DNA from: CAYLLE01 sp964384485
Lineage (GTDB): Bacteria > Spirochaetota > Spirochaetia > CAYLLE01
NCBI GenBank assembly: GCA_964384485.1
Contig: CAYLLE010000002.1
Coordinates: 31,826 to 95,825 of the forward strand
Direction of reading: 5' to 3'
Length of the DNA stretch: 64,000 nt
The translations under genes were made by a program, and so were the position numbers. How positions within the stretch are numbered: position 1 is the stretch's first letter; the number at the start of each line of letters is the position of its first letter. Positions 41,493 through 50,027 of the stretch are shown one piece after another. The notes under the pieces were generated by a model, which searched no databases, had not been told where the DNA came from, and worked only from the letters and a program-made list of their open reading frames with translations.

Positions 41493-42245
41493 ATGAAACA
41501 GAAGCTATCACTATCAAGTAAAATTGTTATGTTAATCTTTCTCTGCTTAATAATTCCCCTTGCTGCTGCGGCACAGGAGGAAGAGGAAGAGGAAGAGCAG
41601 GATCTTACGATTGAAGAACTGTATCTCAGTCAAAATGTGGAACTCCAGATTCTTCGGGGACAAGCCCTTTCCGATGACCGGGATATGAAACTTCTGGCCC
41701 TGCAGTCTATCCGTTCAATGATCGAAGAGGGCGGTTTATCCTCTGAAAATCCCGGAGTATTGACCGTTTTAGAAGCCCTTGCCAATGAAGGTACCAGAAG
41801 GCAGGTTAGGTCCGGGGTAGCTGTTACGAATAACTATCCCATGGTCAGGAAGGAAGCCGCGAATCTTCTCGGTCAGATTGGAGGAGAACGGTCCCGGACG
41901 ATCCTTTTGGATATTATGGCTAACGACCCGGAACCCATGGTGCTCTCAGAGGCTATTTATTCGCTCGGGGCTATCGAGATAGATGATGACGCGGATGTCG
42001 GACAGATGATGGCGACTATCTCGTGGGCTCTGAACAACCAGACCGAAAAGGCCACACCGGATAATAATTTTGCCTACGCGACCTTACTTGCTGTAGAAAA
42101 GATTTCTCAGAAAATCGGAGGTATTCAGGACCCGGAAGTAATCAATGCGCTTCTCGGAGTTGCCTCCGGTAATTATATCCGTACCGTGCGGCTAAAAGCT
42201 ATCGATGTGATTTATGAAATGCGGAAGGGAAGCGGCGGGAAATAA
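41493..42245 (+). CDS. Exported HEAT-repeat protein
   Basis: A 250-aa protein with a Sec signal peptide (KIVMLIFLCLIIPLAAAAQ) and a run of acidic residues after cleavage, followed by repeating helical pairs. VRKEAANLLGQIGGERSRTI and VLSEAIYSLGAIEIDDDADV fit HEAT repeats, with further copies at the end (VRLKAIDVIYEM). No lipobox, so probably periplasmic. AAAGGAG precedes the ATG, and a strong terminator follows. Confidence 0.75.
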   Translation: MKQKLSLSSKIVMLIFLCLIIPLAAAAQEEEEEEEQDLTIEELYLSQNVELQILRGQALSDDRDMKLLALQSIRSMIEEGGLSSENPGVLTVLEALANEGTRRQVRSGVAVTNNYPMVRKEAANLLGQIGGERSRTILLDIMANDPEPMVLSEAIYSLGAIEIDDDADVGQMMATISWALNNQTEKATPDNNFAYATLLAVEKISQKIGGIQDPEVINALLGVASGNYIRTVRLKAIDVIYEMRKGSGGK

Positions 42246-42292
42246 AGCCGGCCGCCTTCGCCGATAGTTATTAAATAAATAGATTTAGAACG

Positions 42293-42326
42293 AAAGGGCC
42301 GTCCCTGACCGGGGCAGCCCTTTTTT
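42293..42326 (+). terminator. Rho-independent terminator after the HEAT-repeat gene
   Basis: AAGGGC and GCCCTT arms with an extended G-C stem and small mismatches, followed by six T. It lies between two convergent genes and is likely to serve the plus strand. Confidence 0.75.
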
Positions 42327-42341
42327 ATGTGTCTATGCTGG

Positions 42342-42914
42342 TTAAAGCTTGAATAAAACGCCGATGGAAGCACCGCCCATATAACTCCAATAGTTACCCT
42401 CAATTTTGAGAGCAAAGGTATCGGAGAAGAAATAGTTAAACCCGCCGATTGTAGCGAATCCGAATGTGTTAAAACTGTCCCCTGTGTATCCAAAGTCGTA
42501 GGAATAGAAATTAACTGCCAAACCAATCATTGTGTAGAAATCAAAATTTTCAAGAAACCCGATTACCGCGTCAGGTTCAAGTTCATTGAAAGAAATGTGA
42601 GCTCCCACAAATGCCCCCACGCCGAATGCCGTATAATTGTTCACGAAATTAAACATTCCTCTGGCCGCAACTCCTAAGCTGAAGGGAATTGCATCCCCGA
42701 TCATCGTATCGAGTACAATAACTTCCGCTCCGGGATACAGGGCAAGACTGAAACCGTACCCGAAACCAACGGTGGCGGAGAGAGCGATGTTTCCGGGATC
42801 ATACATCGAAGTAGCGAGGTAATTATCCGGATCGTCGTCCACGTCCTGCGAAAAAGCCGGAACTGCTGAAAAGATCAAGACAAATACTAAAATCAGTGTG
42901 TAAAACTTTCTCAT
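42342..42914 (-). CDS. Outer-membrane beta-barrel-like protein
   Basis: A 190-aa protein with signal peptide MRKFYTLILVFVLIFSAVPA followed by F-S-Q. The mature part is made of alternating aromatic and small residues with Gly/Tyr, such as LSATVGFGYGFSLALYP, FGVGAFVGAHISF and FNTFGFATIGGFNYFF, and it ends with ASIGVLFKL, a C-terminal hydrophobic residue typical of outer-membrane barrels. AGGAGG lies before the ATG. Spirochaetes have outer membranes, so this fits an eight-strand-type porin or structural protein. Confidence 0.7.
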   Translation of the reverse strand: MRKFYTLILVFVLIFSAVPAFSQDVDDDPDNYLATSMYDPGNIALSATVGFGYGFSLALYPGAEVIVLDTMIGDAIPFSLGVAARGMFNFVNNYTAFGVGAFVGAHISFNELEPDAVIGFLENFDFYTMIGLAVNFYSYDFGYTGDSFNTFGFATIGGFNYFFSDTFALKIEGNYWSYMGGASIGVLFKL

Positions 42915-43090
42915 ACTTTTTTCCTCCTGCTATGAGATAAAAAAAATTATCTTCACAGAAAAATATACTATTCCGCGGGATTCATGAATAGGGTACACCC
43001 ACTTTCCTATTGAAAATTTCATGATTATTTTAATATCAAAGTGATAAAGACGGCACCGCCAGGTGTTATAAAAAATATGAAGGATTGATT

Positions 43091-43732
43091 ATGAGATATA
43101 ATTTTAAGATTTTGGGATTTATATTAGCTGCATTCGTATTGGCATTAGCGGGATGTGAGGTTATATTTATCGGCCCGTCCGATTCGACCGCGCCGGTAAT
43201 AAATTCGGTGAGCCACTCTCCGACTACGGCTTATACAAACGAGGAAGTGACCTTTAGTGTCGCTTACAATGAACCCGATTCGCCGGATACCGTGGATGTA
43301 TCCTGGGATACCGACATGGACGGAAATTATGACGACACCAATTCGATTGTCTACACCACCAGCGGTGCTAAGACAGTATCGGTAAAGGTGACTTCCCGGG
43401 GCGGTACAGCCATCCAGGATTATGCCTTCACGATTTTTAAGGCTCCTTCAACCGGAGAAGCCATACTTACTATCGAAAACAGCTCCGGACAGGAGCTCAC
43501 TCTTTATATTGATAATGCGGAGAAGGGTGAGATCGGCGACGGTGATGTGTATGAATATGTGCTGGATGTGGGAAATCATGAAGTATACGGCGAAAACGCT
43601 TTATTTACCTGGGGACCCGAAACGGTAGACCTGGACAGTGACGGACATACCTTCGAATTCTTGCCTCCTTCCGGCCGAAGCGGCAGCAGGCAGGCGGTGA
43701 CAGGATATTCAGTACACGGCGAGGTGCGCTAA
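43091..43732 (+). CDS. Lipoprotein with PKD/Ig-like domain
   Basis: A 213-aa lipoprotein starting at ATG 43091; the nominal open frame begins two codons earlier. The signal peptide ends L-A-L-A-G-C, a good lipobox. Residues 30-110 are a PKD-like fold (SPTTAYTNEEVTFSVAYN, then SWDTDMDGNYDDTN and SGAKTVSVKVTSRGG), typical of extracellular adhesion or carbohydrate-associated domains. The C-terminal 80 residues contain a second beta-rich module (LTIENSSGQELTLYIDN). Confidence 0.75.
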   Translation: MRYNFKILGFILAAFVLALAGCEVIFIGPSDSTAPVINSVSHSPTTAYTNEEVTFSVAYNEPDSPDTVDVSWDTDMDGNYDDTNSIVYTTSGAKTVSVKVTSRGGTAIQDYAFTIFKAPSTGEAILTIENSSGQELTLYIDNAEKGEIGDGDVYEYVLDVGNHEVYGENALFTWGPETVDLDSDGHTFEFLPPSGRSGSRQAVTGYSVHGEVR

Positions 43733-43745
43733 AGCCGTACCGGCA

Positions 43746-43797
43746 TTAAAAAACCGCGTCGGAAAATACCTCCCGGCAGATTCCGCACGGTTTAAAT
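43746..43797 (-). terminator. Candidate terminator after the BON-domain gene
   Basis: On the minus strand AACCG-tg-CGGAA pairs with TTCCG-acg-CGGTT, then a T run. The internal loop weakens it. It lies between two convergent genes and may act on both strands. Confidence 0.45.
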
Positions 43798-43813
43798 TTG
43801 TCGGATCCGTTTT

Positions 43814-44476
43814 TTAGTATTGCTCCACCTGTATATCATTCTCCACCGATTTTACTCCGGATGTATGAACCGCGGCATCATATATCGTATTTTTATCATA
43901 CCACGTCGGTACAATACCGGTCAGCATTACCTCTCCGCCATCAATTTTGATTGTGATTTTCCCCAGATGAACATCCGATTTTCTTTTTAAGGATTCTCCG
44001 ATTTGTTGGGCAATTGAATAATCTTCCTGATTTTCCACTGCGGCAACAACGATTAAATTTTCAACTCCCGATATTCCCGGATTCTGCAGCGCGATCATTT
44101 CCGCCCGTTCTTTTTCCCATGGCGTTTTCACGAATCCGTTCAGTGTTATGCTTTCGCTGTTTTTTCGGACGGAGAGATAATCAACCTGTATTTCCGGATC
44201 TTCCAGGATCTGATTCACGATTTCATTTTCTGCCGAAGGAAAATCTTGACCGGAATCTTCTTCCTCCACGGTTAACCGGTTGTCAACGGAAAGGACTCCC
44301 GGAATGTTGCCCACTTCCCGGCTTATCTCATCTTTCAGCTGAGACAGCTGAACACTTCCGGAGATTACCGCTTTCCGGTCCGTTACGTCTACTGTCAGTC
44401 TTGAGATATTGTAATTTCCGTTCATTTCGAGCCGGTCTGTTATGTCCTGCTTTAAATCATTGTCATGTATTGGCAT
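43814..44476 (-). CDS. BON-domain protein (three repeats)
   Basis: A 220-aa protein with three BON-type units. NISRLTVDVTDRKAVISGSV (first), IQVDYLSVRKNSESITLNGF (second) and VHLGKITIKIDGGEVMLTGI (third) each have the beta-hairpin 'x-V-x-L-x-G-x-V' that defines BON. BON domains bind phospholipid and are found in periplasmic proteins such as OsmY. No signal peptide is visible in this copy, so location is uncertain: the N-terminus MPIHDNDLKQDITDRLEMNG is charged. Confidence 0.8.
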   Translation of the reverse strand: MPIHDNDLKQDITDRLEMNGNYNISRLTVDVTDRKAVISGSVQLSQLKDEISREVGNIPGVLSVDNRLTVEEEDSGQDFPSAENEIVNQILEDPEIQVDYLSVRKNSESITLNGFVKTPWEKERAEMIALQNPGISGVENLIVVAAVENQEDYSIAQQIGESLKRKSDVHLGKITIKIDGGEVMLTGIVPTWYDKNTIYDAAVHTSGVKSVENDIQVEQY

Positions 44477-44556
44477 ATATCCTCCCTTTTGTAATTAACC
44501 TGCAAATTTTATGCCAAGAATTGGGAGTATATTTTGAAAGGCTCTGAAACAGCGCT

Positions 44557-45615
44557 TTATTCTTCTCCGGAAGGCAGAAAAACAGAAATTCGGGTGCCTT
44601 CCAATTCATCCGATTCGATGGAAAGATTACCGTTCATTGTATTTATCATTGCTTTTGCCGTAATTAATCCGTACCCGTATCCGTCCACCTTGATCATCTT
44701 GCCCAGAGAGATGATACCGTCTAACGAAAAAAGAGTGTCCGGATCGGTGTTTTTCAGGGTGAGGCTGCCTATTTTGATGCCCACACGAATTTTATTGCCG
44801 GGTTCCTGTTCCGTCATAACCCGAATTGTACCGCTTTCCGGACAAAGCATGACAAAATTCAGGAACAGATTAATGAATGCTTTTTTGAATAACGATGGAT
44901 CGGTGTAGGAGAAGATATCAGGATCGGCATCGATTTCCCAATTCACATTCCGTTTATCCAGTTCCTGAGCCAGGATTTCCCGGATTTCTGAGAGGGAAGA
45001 TGAAATATTCAGGTTAACCGGGTAGGATTGCTGCAGCGCATCTGAACCCGCGTACCGCCGGTCAATTTCACGGATGAAATAATCGAGTTCCTCAATCTTT
45101 TCACTGAGCTGGGTTTTTTGACCATTTTTCAACGATAATATCTCTGCCAATTTTCCTTTTAACGATTCGAGGAATATGGAGAAGAGATAATCTTTCGATT
45201 CATTTTCAACACTCAGCTCTTCTTTCTGCTGCCGGATCGAAAGATGGGCTTTTACCCGGGAAAGCACCTCCTCCTGATGGAACGGTTTTGTTATGTAATC
45301 GACCCCCCCGACTTCAAATGCCCTTATTTTATTTATGGTATCCGACAACGCGCTCATAAAAATGACGGGGATTTCCCTGGTAAGCTGGTGCTGTTTCAGC
45401 GTACGGCAGGTTTCAAATCCGTCTATGTCGGGCATTCGGACATCAAGGAGGATAAGACCGGGCGGGTCCTTCTTTGCCTCCTCAATGGCGTCGCGTCCGC
45501 TTTGGAAAACAGACACGTCGAAGTCGAGTTTGACTAAATAATTGTAAAGGACGCTGAGATTTATTGGATTATCATCAACGATGAATATCGATTTTCGGAC
45601 TGTATGTTCCTGCAT
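44557..45615 (-). CDS. Response-regulator receiver fused to a degenerate kinase-like region
   Basis: A 352-aa protein, second of two tandem relatives. Residues 8-128 are a receiver with IFIVDDNPINLSVL, phosphoacceptor Asp in LILLDVRMPDIDGFE and the K-P of TKPF. A coiled helix follows, then a HATPase-like module ending DGYGYGLITAKAMINTMNGN, like the G-box. In the position of the H-box there is FSIFLESLKGKLAEIL with no His. The D-box is not recognisable. It probably signals by phosphorylation of the receiver rather than by autokinase activity (inference). ATG 45615 has AGGGAG upstream; the longer frame overlaps the preceding gene. Confidence 0.75.
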   Translation of the reverse strand: MQEHTVRKSIFIVDDNPINLSVLYNYLVKLDFDVSVFQSGRDAIEEAKKDPPGLILLDVRMPDIDGFETCRTLKQHQLTREIPVIFMSALSDTINKIRAFEVGGVDYITKPFHQEEVLSRVKAHLSIRQQKEELSVENESKDYLFSIFLESLKGKLAEILSLKNGQKTQLSEKIEELDYFIREIDRRYAGSDALQQSYPVNLNISSSLSEIREILAQELDKRNVNWEIDADPDIFSYTDPSLFKKAFINLFLNFVMLCPESGTIRVMTEQEPGNKIRVGIKIGSLTLKNTDPDTLFSLDGIISLGKMIKVDGYGYGLITAKAMINTMNGNLSIESDELEGTRISVFLPSGEE

Positions 45616-45637
45616 TTCATGTCTCCCTTGGCAAATT

Positions 45638-46771
45638 TTATACATTTTTTACATCAGGATTTGGAAATCCCGAGGGCAAACGGAAGCTGATACGTATTCC
45701 CTCTTTCGGTGAGCTGTTAAAACTCAAGGATCCGCCGATCTTCTCCGCGAGTTCGCGTGAAAGAAGAAGTCCCATCCCTGTTTCCTTTCCTTTCACTGTT
45801 TCTATCTGCTTAATTTCTCCGTTTTCACCATAGGCCACGGTAATCCGTTTATTTTTTGGACCCCTAAGCTGCTCCTGTACCGTAAAGGAGATCTCTTCAT
45901 TCCCGTGTTCCGCTTCAACGGTAAGGACCGATCCCTGATCCGCGAACCGGAGCCCGTTCAGAAGTATGTTCCGGACAATAGCATGAACCAGTTCCCGGTC
46001 CGCATATATAAGGGTGTCCGGAGGAACGGTGTTTTTCACATCGATTCGGGAAGAATCTATGTGGTTGTGCAGCAGTTCGAGCGTTTCCGCTGTGCAGTCA
46101 TATAGATCAAATCTCTTAGGGCTGATTGCGATGTTTTCCATCTGAACTTTTGTCCAGTCCATCAGATTATCCATAAGGATCTTTGATTGTACCGCTTTCC
46201 GGGTCAATTCAGCGGAAGCTTTCTTTAAAGAATCTGGGAGGTGCCTGCTAGAATTAATTTCCCCGGCCAGACCGGTTATTTTCTGCAGCGGCGTGTGGAT
46301 GTCTGATGCAATAACCGCAAGCAGATAGTTCTTCTGTTCATTCAGACGCTCTAGTTCCCGTTTCTGGTTCTTTAGGGTCAGCTGAGTCTTAATCCGGGCC
46401 AAAACTTCTTCGTGCTGAAACGGTTTGGTTATAAAGTCAACTCCGCCGGCTTCAAAGCCTTTAACCTTATCGACTGTGGTGGTTAAGGCGCTTATGAAAA
46501 TAATAGGAATATCTTCGGTATAGGCATCGCTCTTTATCCTGCGGCATAATTCGAATCCGTCAACTTCGGGCATCATAATATCTAGAAGAATTATGTCCGG
46601 GAGTTCCGTTTTGACCGCTGTCAGTGCTTCCTCAGGGTCCTGGAAAACCGAAACCCTTGGATAATAATTGGTCAAATAGTTATACAGAACTCCCAGGTTG
46701 ATCGGATTATCGTCGATGATAAAAATCTGCTCATTGTGGTCAGCTGCAGTATAAGTTTCAGCTAAAGCCAT
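45638..46771 (-). CDS. Response-regulator receiver fused to a kinase-like region lacking the canonical His
   Basis: A 377-aa relative of the downstream gene. Receiver: IFIIDDNPINLGVLYN, IILLDIMMPEVDGFE with the Asp, then TKPFQHEEVL. The following helix reads ASDIHTPLQKITGL. In canonical kinases this segment is S-H-x-L-R-T-P-L, so Ser occupies the His position and a His stands in place of Arg. The N-box (RNILLNGLRF) and G-box (ETGMGLLLSRELAEKIGG) are recognisable. ATG 46771 has GGAG ten bases upstream and starts 16 bp after the activator stop. Together with its neighbour it seems to result from tandem duplication. Confidence 0.75.
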   Translation of the reverse strand: MALAETYTAADHNEQIFIIDDNPINLGVLYNYLTNYYPRVSVFQDPEEALTAVKTELPDIILLDIMMPEVDGFELCRRIKSDAYTEDIPIIFISALTTTVDKVKGFEAGGVDFITKPFQHEEVLARIKTQLTLKNQKRELERLNEQKNYLLAVIASDIHTPLQKITGLAGEINSSRHLPDSLKKASAELTRKAVQSKILMDNLMDWTKVQMENIAISPKRFDLYDCTAETLELLHNHIDSSRIDVKNTVPPDTLIYADRELVHAIVRNILLNGLRFADQGSVLTVEAEHGNEEISFTVQEQLRGPKNKRITVAYGENGEIKQIETVKGKETGMGLLLSRELAEKIGGSLSFNSSPKEGIRISFRLPSGFPNPDVKNV

Positions 46772-46787
46772 AATCTCATTACTCCAT

Positions 46788-47729
46788 TCATTTTTCTTTA
46801 CTGCTGTACGCCTGAATCTTGTTGTACAGCGCCTTTCTGCTGATACCGAGAATATCAGCCGCTTCATTCTTTTTGCCGTTTACCTTTTTCAGCGTCGCTT
46901 CTATCAGCTTCCGTTCCACCGCCTCAATTGGACTGCCCACTTCGATAAGCAGGATGCTTGAATCGGTCGAGTTATTTACGATTAAGTCGGGGAGATCTTC
47001 TTTTCCTATTTTGTCCTTCGTAGCGGTAACAGCCAGCCGGATCATAGTATTTTGCAGTTCCCGTACGTTTCCCGGCCATGGATAATTCAAAAGGATGTTT
47101 TCAACCTCTTCTGTAAGGGGGAGAAATTTTTTATTAAACTCATCGCAGTACTGTTTCAAAAAGTGGTTTGCTAAAAGGAGAATGTCGTCTCCCCGTTTTC
47201 TTAGTGGAGGGAGTGATATTGAAAAAACGTTAAGCCGGTGAAAAAGGTCCGCTCTGAACTTTTTATCCTTAATTGCCGCTTGAAGGTTTTCGTTGGTCGC
47301 GGCAATTAACCGCACATTGGTGCGGAGGAACCGTTCACCTCCAACACGCTGGAACTCCCTTGATTCGAGTACTCTGAGAAGACTGATCTGAGTATTTGTA
47401 CTCATGGTGCTTACTTCATCAAGAAAAAGGGTTCCTTCTTCAGCTATTTCGAACTTACCCTTCTTTCTGTTCATGGCTCCGGTAAAGGAACCTTTTTCGT
47501 GGCCGAAGAGTTCGCTGGAGATCAATTCCGGCGCTATAGCCCCGGTATTAACCGCTACAAAAGGACCTTCCCGTCTGCCGCTTAGTTTATGAATATTCTG
47601 AGCAACCAGGTCTTTTCCTGTACCGCTTTCGCCGGTAATCAGCACGGTCACCTCAAGCGGCGCTATCTGCTCTACCGCCGAAAAAACCTTTTTCATCTCA
47701 TCGGATTCGCCAATAATACTATTTTTCAT
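46788..47729 (-). CDS. Receiver-less sigma54 enhancer-binding protein
   Basis: A 313-aa activator made only of the AAA+ domain and a Fis-like HTH, with no sensory domain. VLITGESGTGKDLVAQNIHK is Walker A, SSELFGHEKGSFTGAMNR carries the sigma54 loop as GSFTGA instead of GAFTGA, and GTLFLDEVSTMS is Walker B. The HTH is NEAADILGISRKALYNKI. PspF-type proteins have this size, and are usually controlled in trans. The downstream genes are two receiver/kinase-like proteins, which are candidates for that role (inference). Confidence 0.88.
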   Translation of the reverse strand: MKNSIIGESDEMKKVFSAVEQIAPLEVTVLITGESGTGKDLVAQNIHKLSGRREGPFVAVNTGAIAPELISSELFGHEKGSFTGAMNRKKGKFEIAEEGTLFLDEVSTMSTNTQISLLRVLESREFQRVGGERFLRTNVRLIAATNENLQAAIKDKKFRADLFHRLNVFSISLPPLRKRGDDILLLANHFLKQYCDEFNKKFLPLTEEVENILLNYPWPGNVRELQNTMIRLAVTATKDKIGKEDLPDLIVNNSTDSSILLIEVGSPIEAVERKLIEATLKKVNGKKNEAADILGISRKALYNKIQAYSSKEK

Positions 47730-47762
47730 GCTGCTCCCGGTAGGGTTTCTCTATATGCGTCG

Positions 47763-47783
47763 ATTATGATTTCTCATCATAAT
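47763..47783. promoter_or_regulatory. ATTATGAT-N5-ATCATAAT dyad in a divergent gap
   Basis: A perfect 8-bp inverted repeat with a 5-bp spacer lies in the 121-bp gap between the sigma54 activator (minus) and the Bor-like lipoprotein gene (plus). It could be an operator for one or both. Confidence 0.45.
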
Positions 47784-47850
47784 ATATTGAATAATTTCTA
47801 GATGGACAATCAATAAAAAATTCGGTACTAATTTAGGAGGAGGTAAATAG

Positions 47851-48144
47851 ATGAAAAGAGCGATTATTATTATTACGAGTGTTTTGATGATTGCCGTTTT
47901 AGCCGGCTGTATGACCCACACCCATGTGGTAGGCGGGGGAGCCCAGACCGGAGATACGGTAGCAAGCCGACAATGGTACATCCTCTGGGGGTTGATGCCC
48001 CTCAATGAGGCCGATACCAGCGCGATGTCCGGAGGCAGTTCAAACTACACAATCGTAACTCAGATCGGCGGTGTAGATTGGCTTATAAACATGTTTTTGG
48101 GTTCTTTTTCTATCGTAACCCGGACAGTTACAGTAACGAAGTAG
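47851..48144 (+). CDS. Small Bor-like lipoprotein
   Basis: A 97-aa lipoprotein with lipobox V-L-A-G-C. The rest, QWYILWGLMPLNEADTSAMS followed by VDWLINMFLGSFSIVTRTVT, has the short hydrophobic pattern 'F-x-x-W-G-x... W-x-x-N-x-x-x-G-x-x-S-x-x-T' seen in lambda Bor and related small outer-membrane lipoproteins. GGAGGAGG precedes the ATG. No phage genes lie nearby, so the resemblance does not imply a prophage. Confidence 0.6.
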   Translation: MKRAIIIITSVLMIAVLAGCMTHTHVVGGGAQTGDTVASRQWYILWGLMPLNEADTSAMSGGSSNYTIVTQIGGVDWLINMFLGSFSIVTRTVTVTK

Positions 48145-48163
48145 CCAAATCATGAATTATTTT

Positions 48164-48192
48164 CCAGGCTGCAAACGGCAGCCTGGAATTTT
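48164..48192 (+). terminator. Rho-independent terminator after the Bor-like gene
   Basis: A nine-pair stem CCAGGCTGC / GCAGCCTGG with a 5-nt loop, followed by AATTTT. The T run is short. Confidence 0.6.
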
Positions 48193-48221
48193 AACCGCCT
48201 TCCAAACTTAAGGATTACAAC

Positions 48222-48800
48222 ATGAAAATAAGCATCTGTTGGCTGACTGCCGCAATTATTTTTTTATTCGCCGCCGGCTGCAGCCGGGAAGATACGGATA
48301 ATGAAGACGGTCCGGTTTTTAACGTTCAGGAAGAATTCCTCGGCGAAGAGTATACCAATGCTTCTAAGACATGGTCGTTCAGGCTGCCCGCCGGCTGGTC
48401 TCCCTTAACGGCTGAAGAAATGGATGCGTTCGAGGAGGGGATAGCACCGTACATAGAATCGTACCCGTATCAGTTCAGTATCCGGAACATATATCTATCG
48501 CCGAAAACGGGGAGTTTTGCTTATATTGCATCCCTTCCTTTACCGCCGGAAGAGGCTGCGGATGTGATTCAAAAAGAGGGGCAAGATACCTATTCCAGCA
48601 TCGCTTATGATACCTTTCCGGTAAACAGAGTCGAGGTCACCCAGTTCCGGCTCTCCACCCCCGATCTTGTGGATTACCGGCTGATATTCCAGGTCTCCGA
48701 CATGACTTTTCAAATAGATTATGTACTGCCCCGATCAACTTTCGATGAAGAGATCCGAAAGCTCGAATCATCCATCGGAACGCTTGAGACTTTACGCTGA
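48222..48800 (+). CDS. Lipoprotein of unknown function
   Basis: A 192-aa lipoprotein. Signal peptide MKISICWLTAAIIFLFAAGC with lipobox A-A-G-C, then an acidic start (SREDTDNEDGP) and a domain with WSFRLPAGWSPLTAEEMDAF and QFRLSTPDLVDYRLIFQ. The 'F-x-x-P-x-G-W' opening recalls PsbP/Mog1-like lipoprotein folds, but that is only a resemblance. The last 9 bp overlap the convergent amidohydrolase. Confidence 0.65.
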   Translation: MKISICWLTAAIIFLFAAGCSREDTDNEDGPVFNVQEEFLGEEYTNASKTWSFRLPAGWSPLTAEEMDAFEEGIAPYIESYPYQFSIRNIYLSPKTGSFAYIASLPLPPEEAADVIQKEGQDTYSSIAYDTFPVNRVEVTQFRLSTPDLVDYRLIFQVSDMTFQIDYVLPRSTFDEEIRKLESSIGTLETLR

Positions 48801-49922
48801 GTATATTCTTTTACCTTCCCCGTAAACGCTTACCGGATAACAGGTCATATCAAAGGGATCACCGTTCCAGCCGGTAAAGGAGGCCCATTTCCCCGCTTCC
48901 AGGGTGCCCAGGATGTCATCTATCTCCAGTATTTCCGCGTTTTTCCGTGTTATTATATTGACCGCGTCTTCTTTACTCATGCCAAGTCTGATAAACCATC
49001 GGAGCTGATGAAGCAGCATATTCTGCAGAATGACCGGGTGATCGGTCATCAAGCCGAATTCCACTCCTGACGAAAGCAGATGTTTCGCGTTCTTCCAGTG
49101 CTCGTGTTTCAGCTCCACCTTGTACGCAAGTGAATCCATGGGTCCGTAAACGACCGGAATTTTTCTCCGTTTAAGTTCACGGAAGATATATGGATCGTGC
49201 ACATCCGATGTATGTTCCACCGTAATTCTAAGATTGAACTCGTCTACCACCCGGAGCAGCGACGCAATATCGTCGATCTTATGAACATGAACCCGGAACC
49301 GCTCCTCTCCCTTAAGAAGGGACAGGATCACCTGTTCCGCCGCGGTGTAGGTGATATCATCTTTGCCCTGTTCTTCCTTTTCCATTTTCTGTTTGACTTC
49401 AATTAGTTTCTCTTTGAGTATAGAGATTGATCCCATCCGGGTGGTGGCCCGGGTACCTTTCCACGATTTAGTCGACATCGGGTTGTATCCCAGTGCCCCT
49501 TTTATCCCCGCCCGGCGGATAAGGGCGTCGGTGGTGGTTTTTCCGTAATTCCGGATGACTGCCGATTTTCCTCCAATTAGATTCCCGCTTCCCGGGACTA
49601 CACAGGAGTAAAGCACGCCGCTTTCGATAGAATAACTGAAGGAGGTATCATCCATCTGGATGGAATCCAAGGCATCGGCGTATGCCAGAATTGAATCCAT
49701 CTGTTCATTAGCTTCCGCTTCAGCGCCCGGTTCGCCGGCCCGGATCATACCGATATGACAGTGGGGATCGATAAAAGCCGGAGTCACACACTCGAACTTT
49801 TCCGCTGCTCCGTCGGCACTGCCTTTTTCAATTCCTGTTATTTTTCCCTTATCAAATAAAATAAGGGAATCTTTAATAACACCTGATCCTGTATAAATCG
49901 TGTTTGCGTATATTGTTTTCAT
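48792..49922 (-). CDS. Imidazolonepropionase-like amidohydrolase
   Basis: A 376-aa metal-dependent hydrolase. The FIDPHCHIGM segment near residue 55 supplies two metal His. HVHKIDDI and TVEHTSDVHDP give further His, and LMTDHPVIL near 290 the Asp/His pair that completes the mononuclear or dinuclear site. It ends with the conserved NAEILEIDDILGTLEAGKWA. The start at 49922 (MKTIYANTIYTGSG) is the usual N-terminal beta strand; the open frame extends upstream without support. The substrate is unknown; cyclic amides are typical. Confidence 0.85.
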   Translation of the reverse strand: MKTIYANTIYTGSGVIKDSLILFDKGKITGIEKGSADGAAEKFECVTPAFIDPHCHIGMIRAGEPGAEAEANEQMDSILAYADALDSIQMDDTSFSYSIESGVLYSCVVPGSGNLIGGKSAVIRNYGKTTTDALIRRAGIKGALGYNPMSTKSWKGTRATTRMGSISILKEKLIEVKQKMEKEEQGKDDITYTAAEQVILSLLKGEERFRVHVHKIDDIASLLRVVDEFNLRITVEHTSDVHDPYIFRELKRRKIPVVYGPMDSLAYKVELKHEHWKNAKHLLSSGVEFGLMTDHPVILQNMLLHQLRWFIRLGMSKEDAVNIITRKNAEILEIDDILGTLEAGKWASFTGWNGDPFDMTCYPVSVYGEGKRIYSA

Positions 49923-50027
49923 GGGAATAAATACTATGGTGAATTGTCTATATATGCAAGCAGATCCCGGTATTCCTGCGGTATAAAGCGGTTGGCGGAG
50001 GATGGTTCTTATTACTATATTCAGAAT

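Noticed and set aside
44557..46771. The two receiver/kinase proteins as ordinary hybrid histidine kinases
   Set aside because: Neither has a His in the canonical H-box position, so standard autokinase function is doubtful.
47851..48144. Prophage remnant because of the Bor-like lipoprotein
   Set aside because: There are no other phage genes, attachment sites or integrase. Bor-like proteins also occur outside phages.
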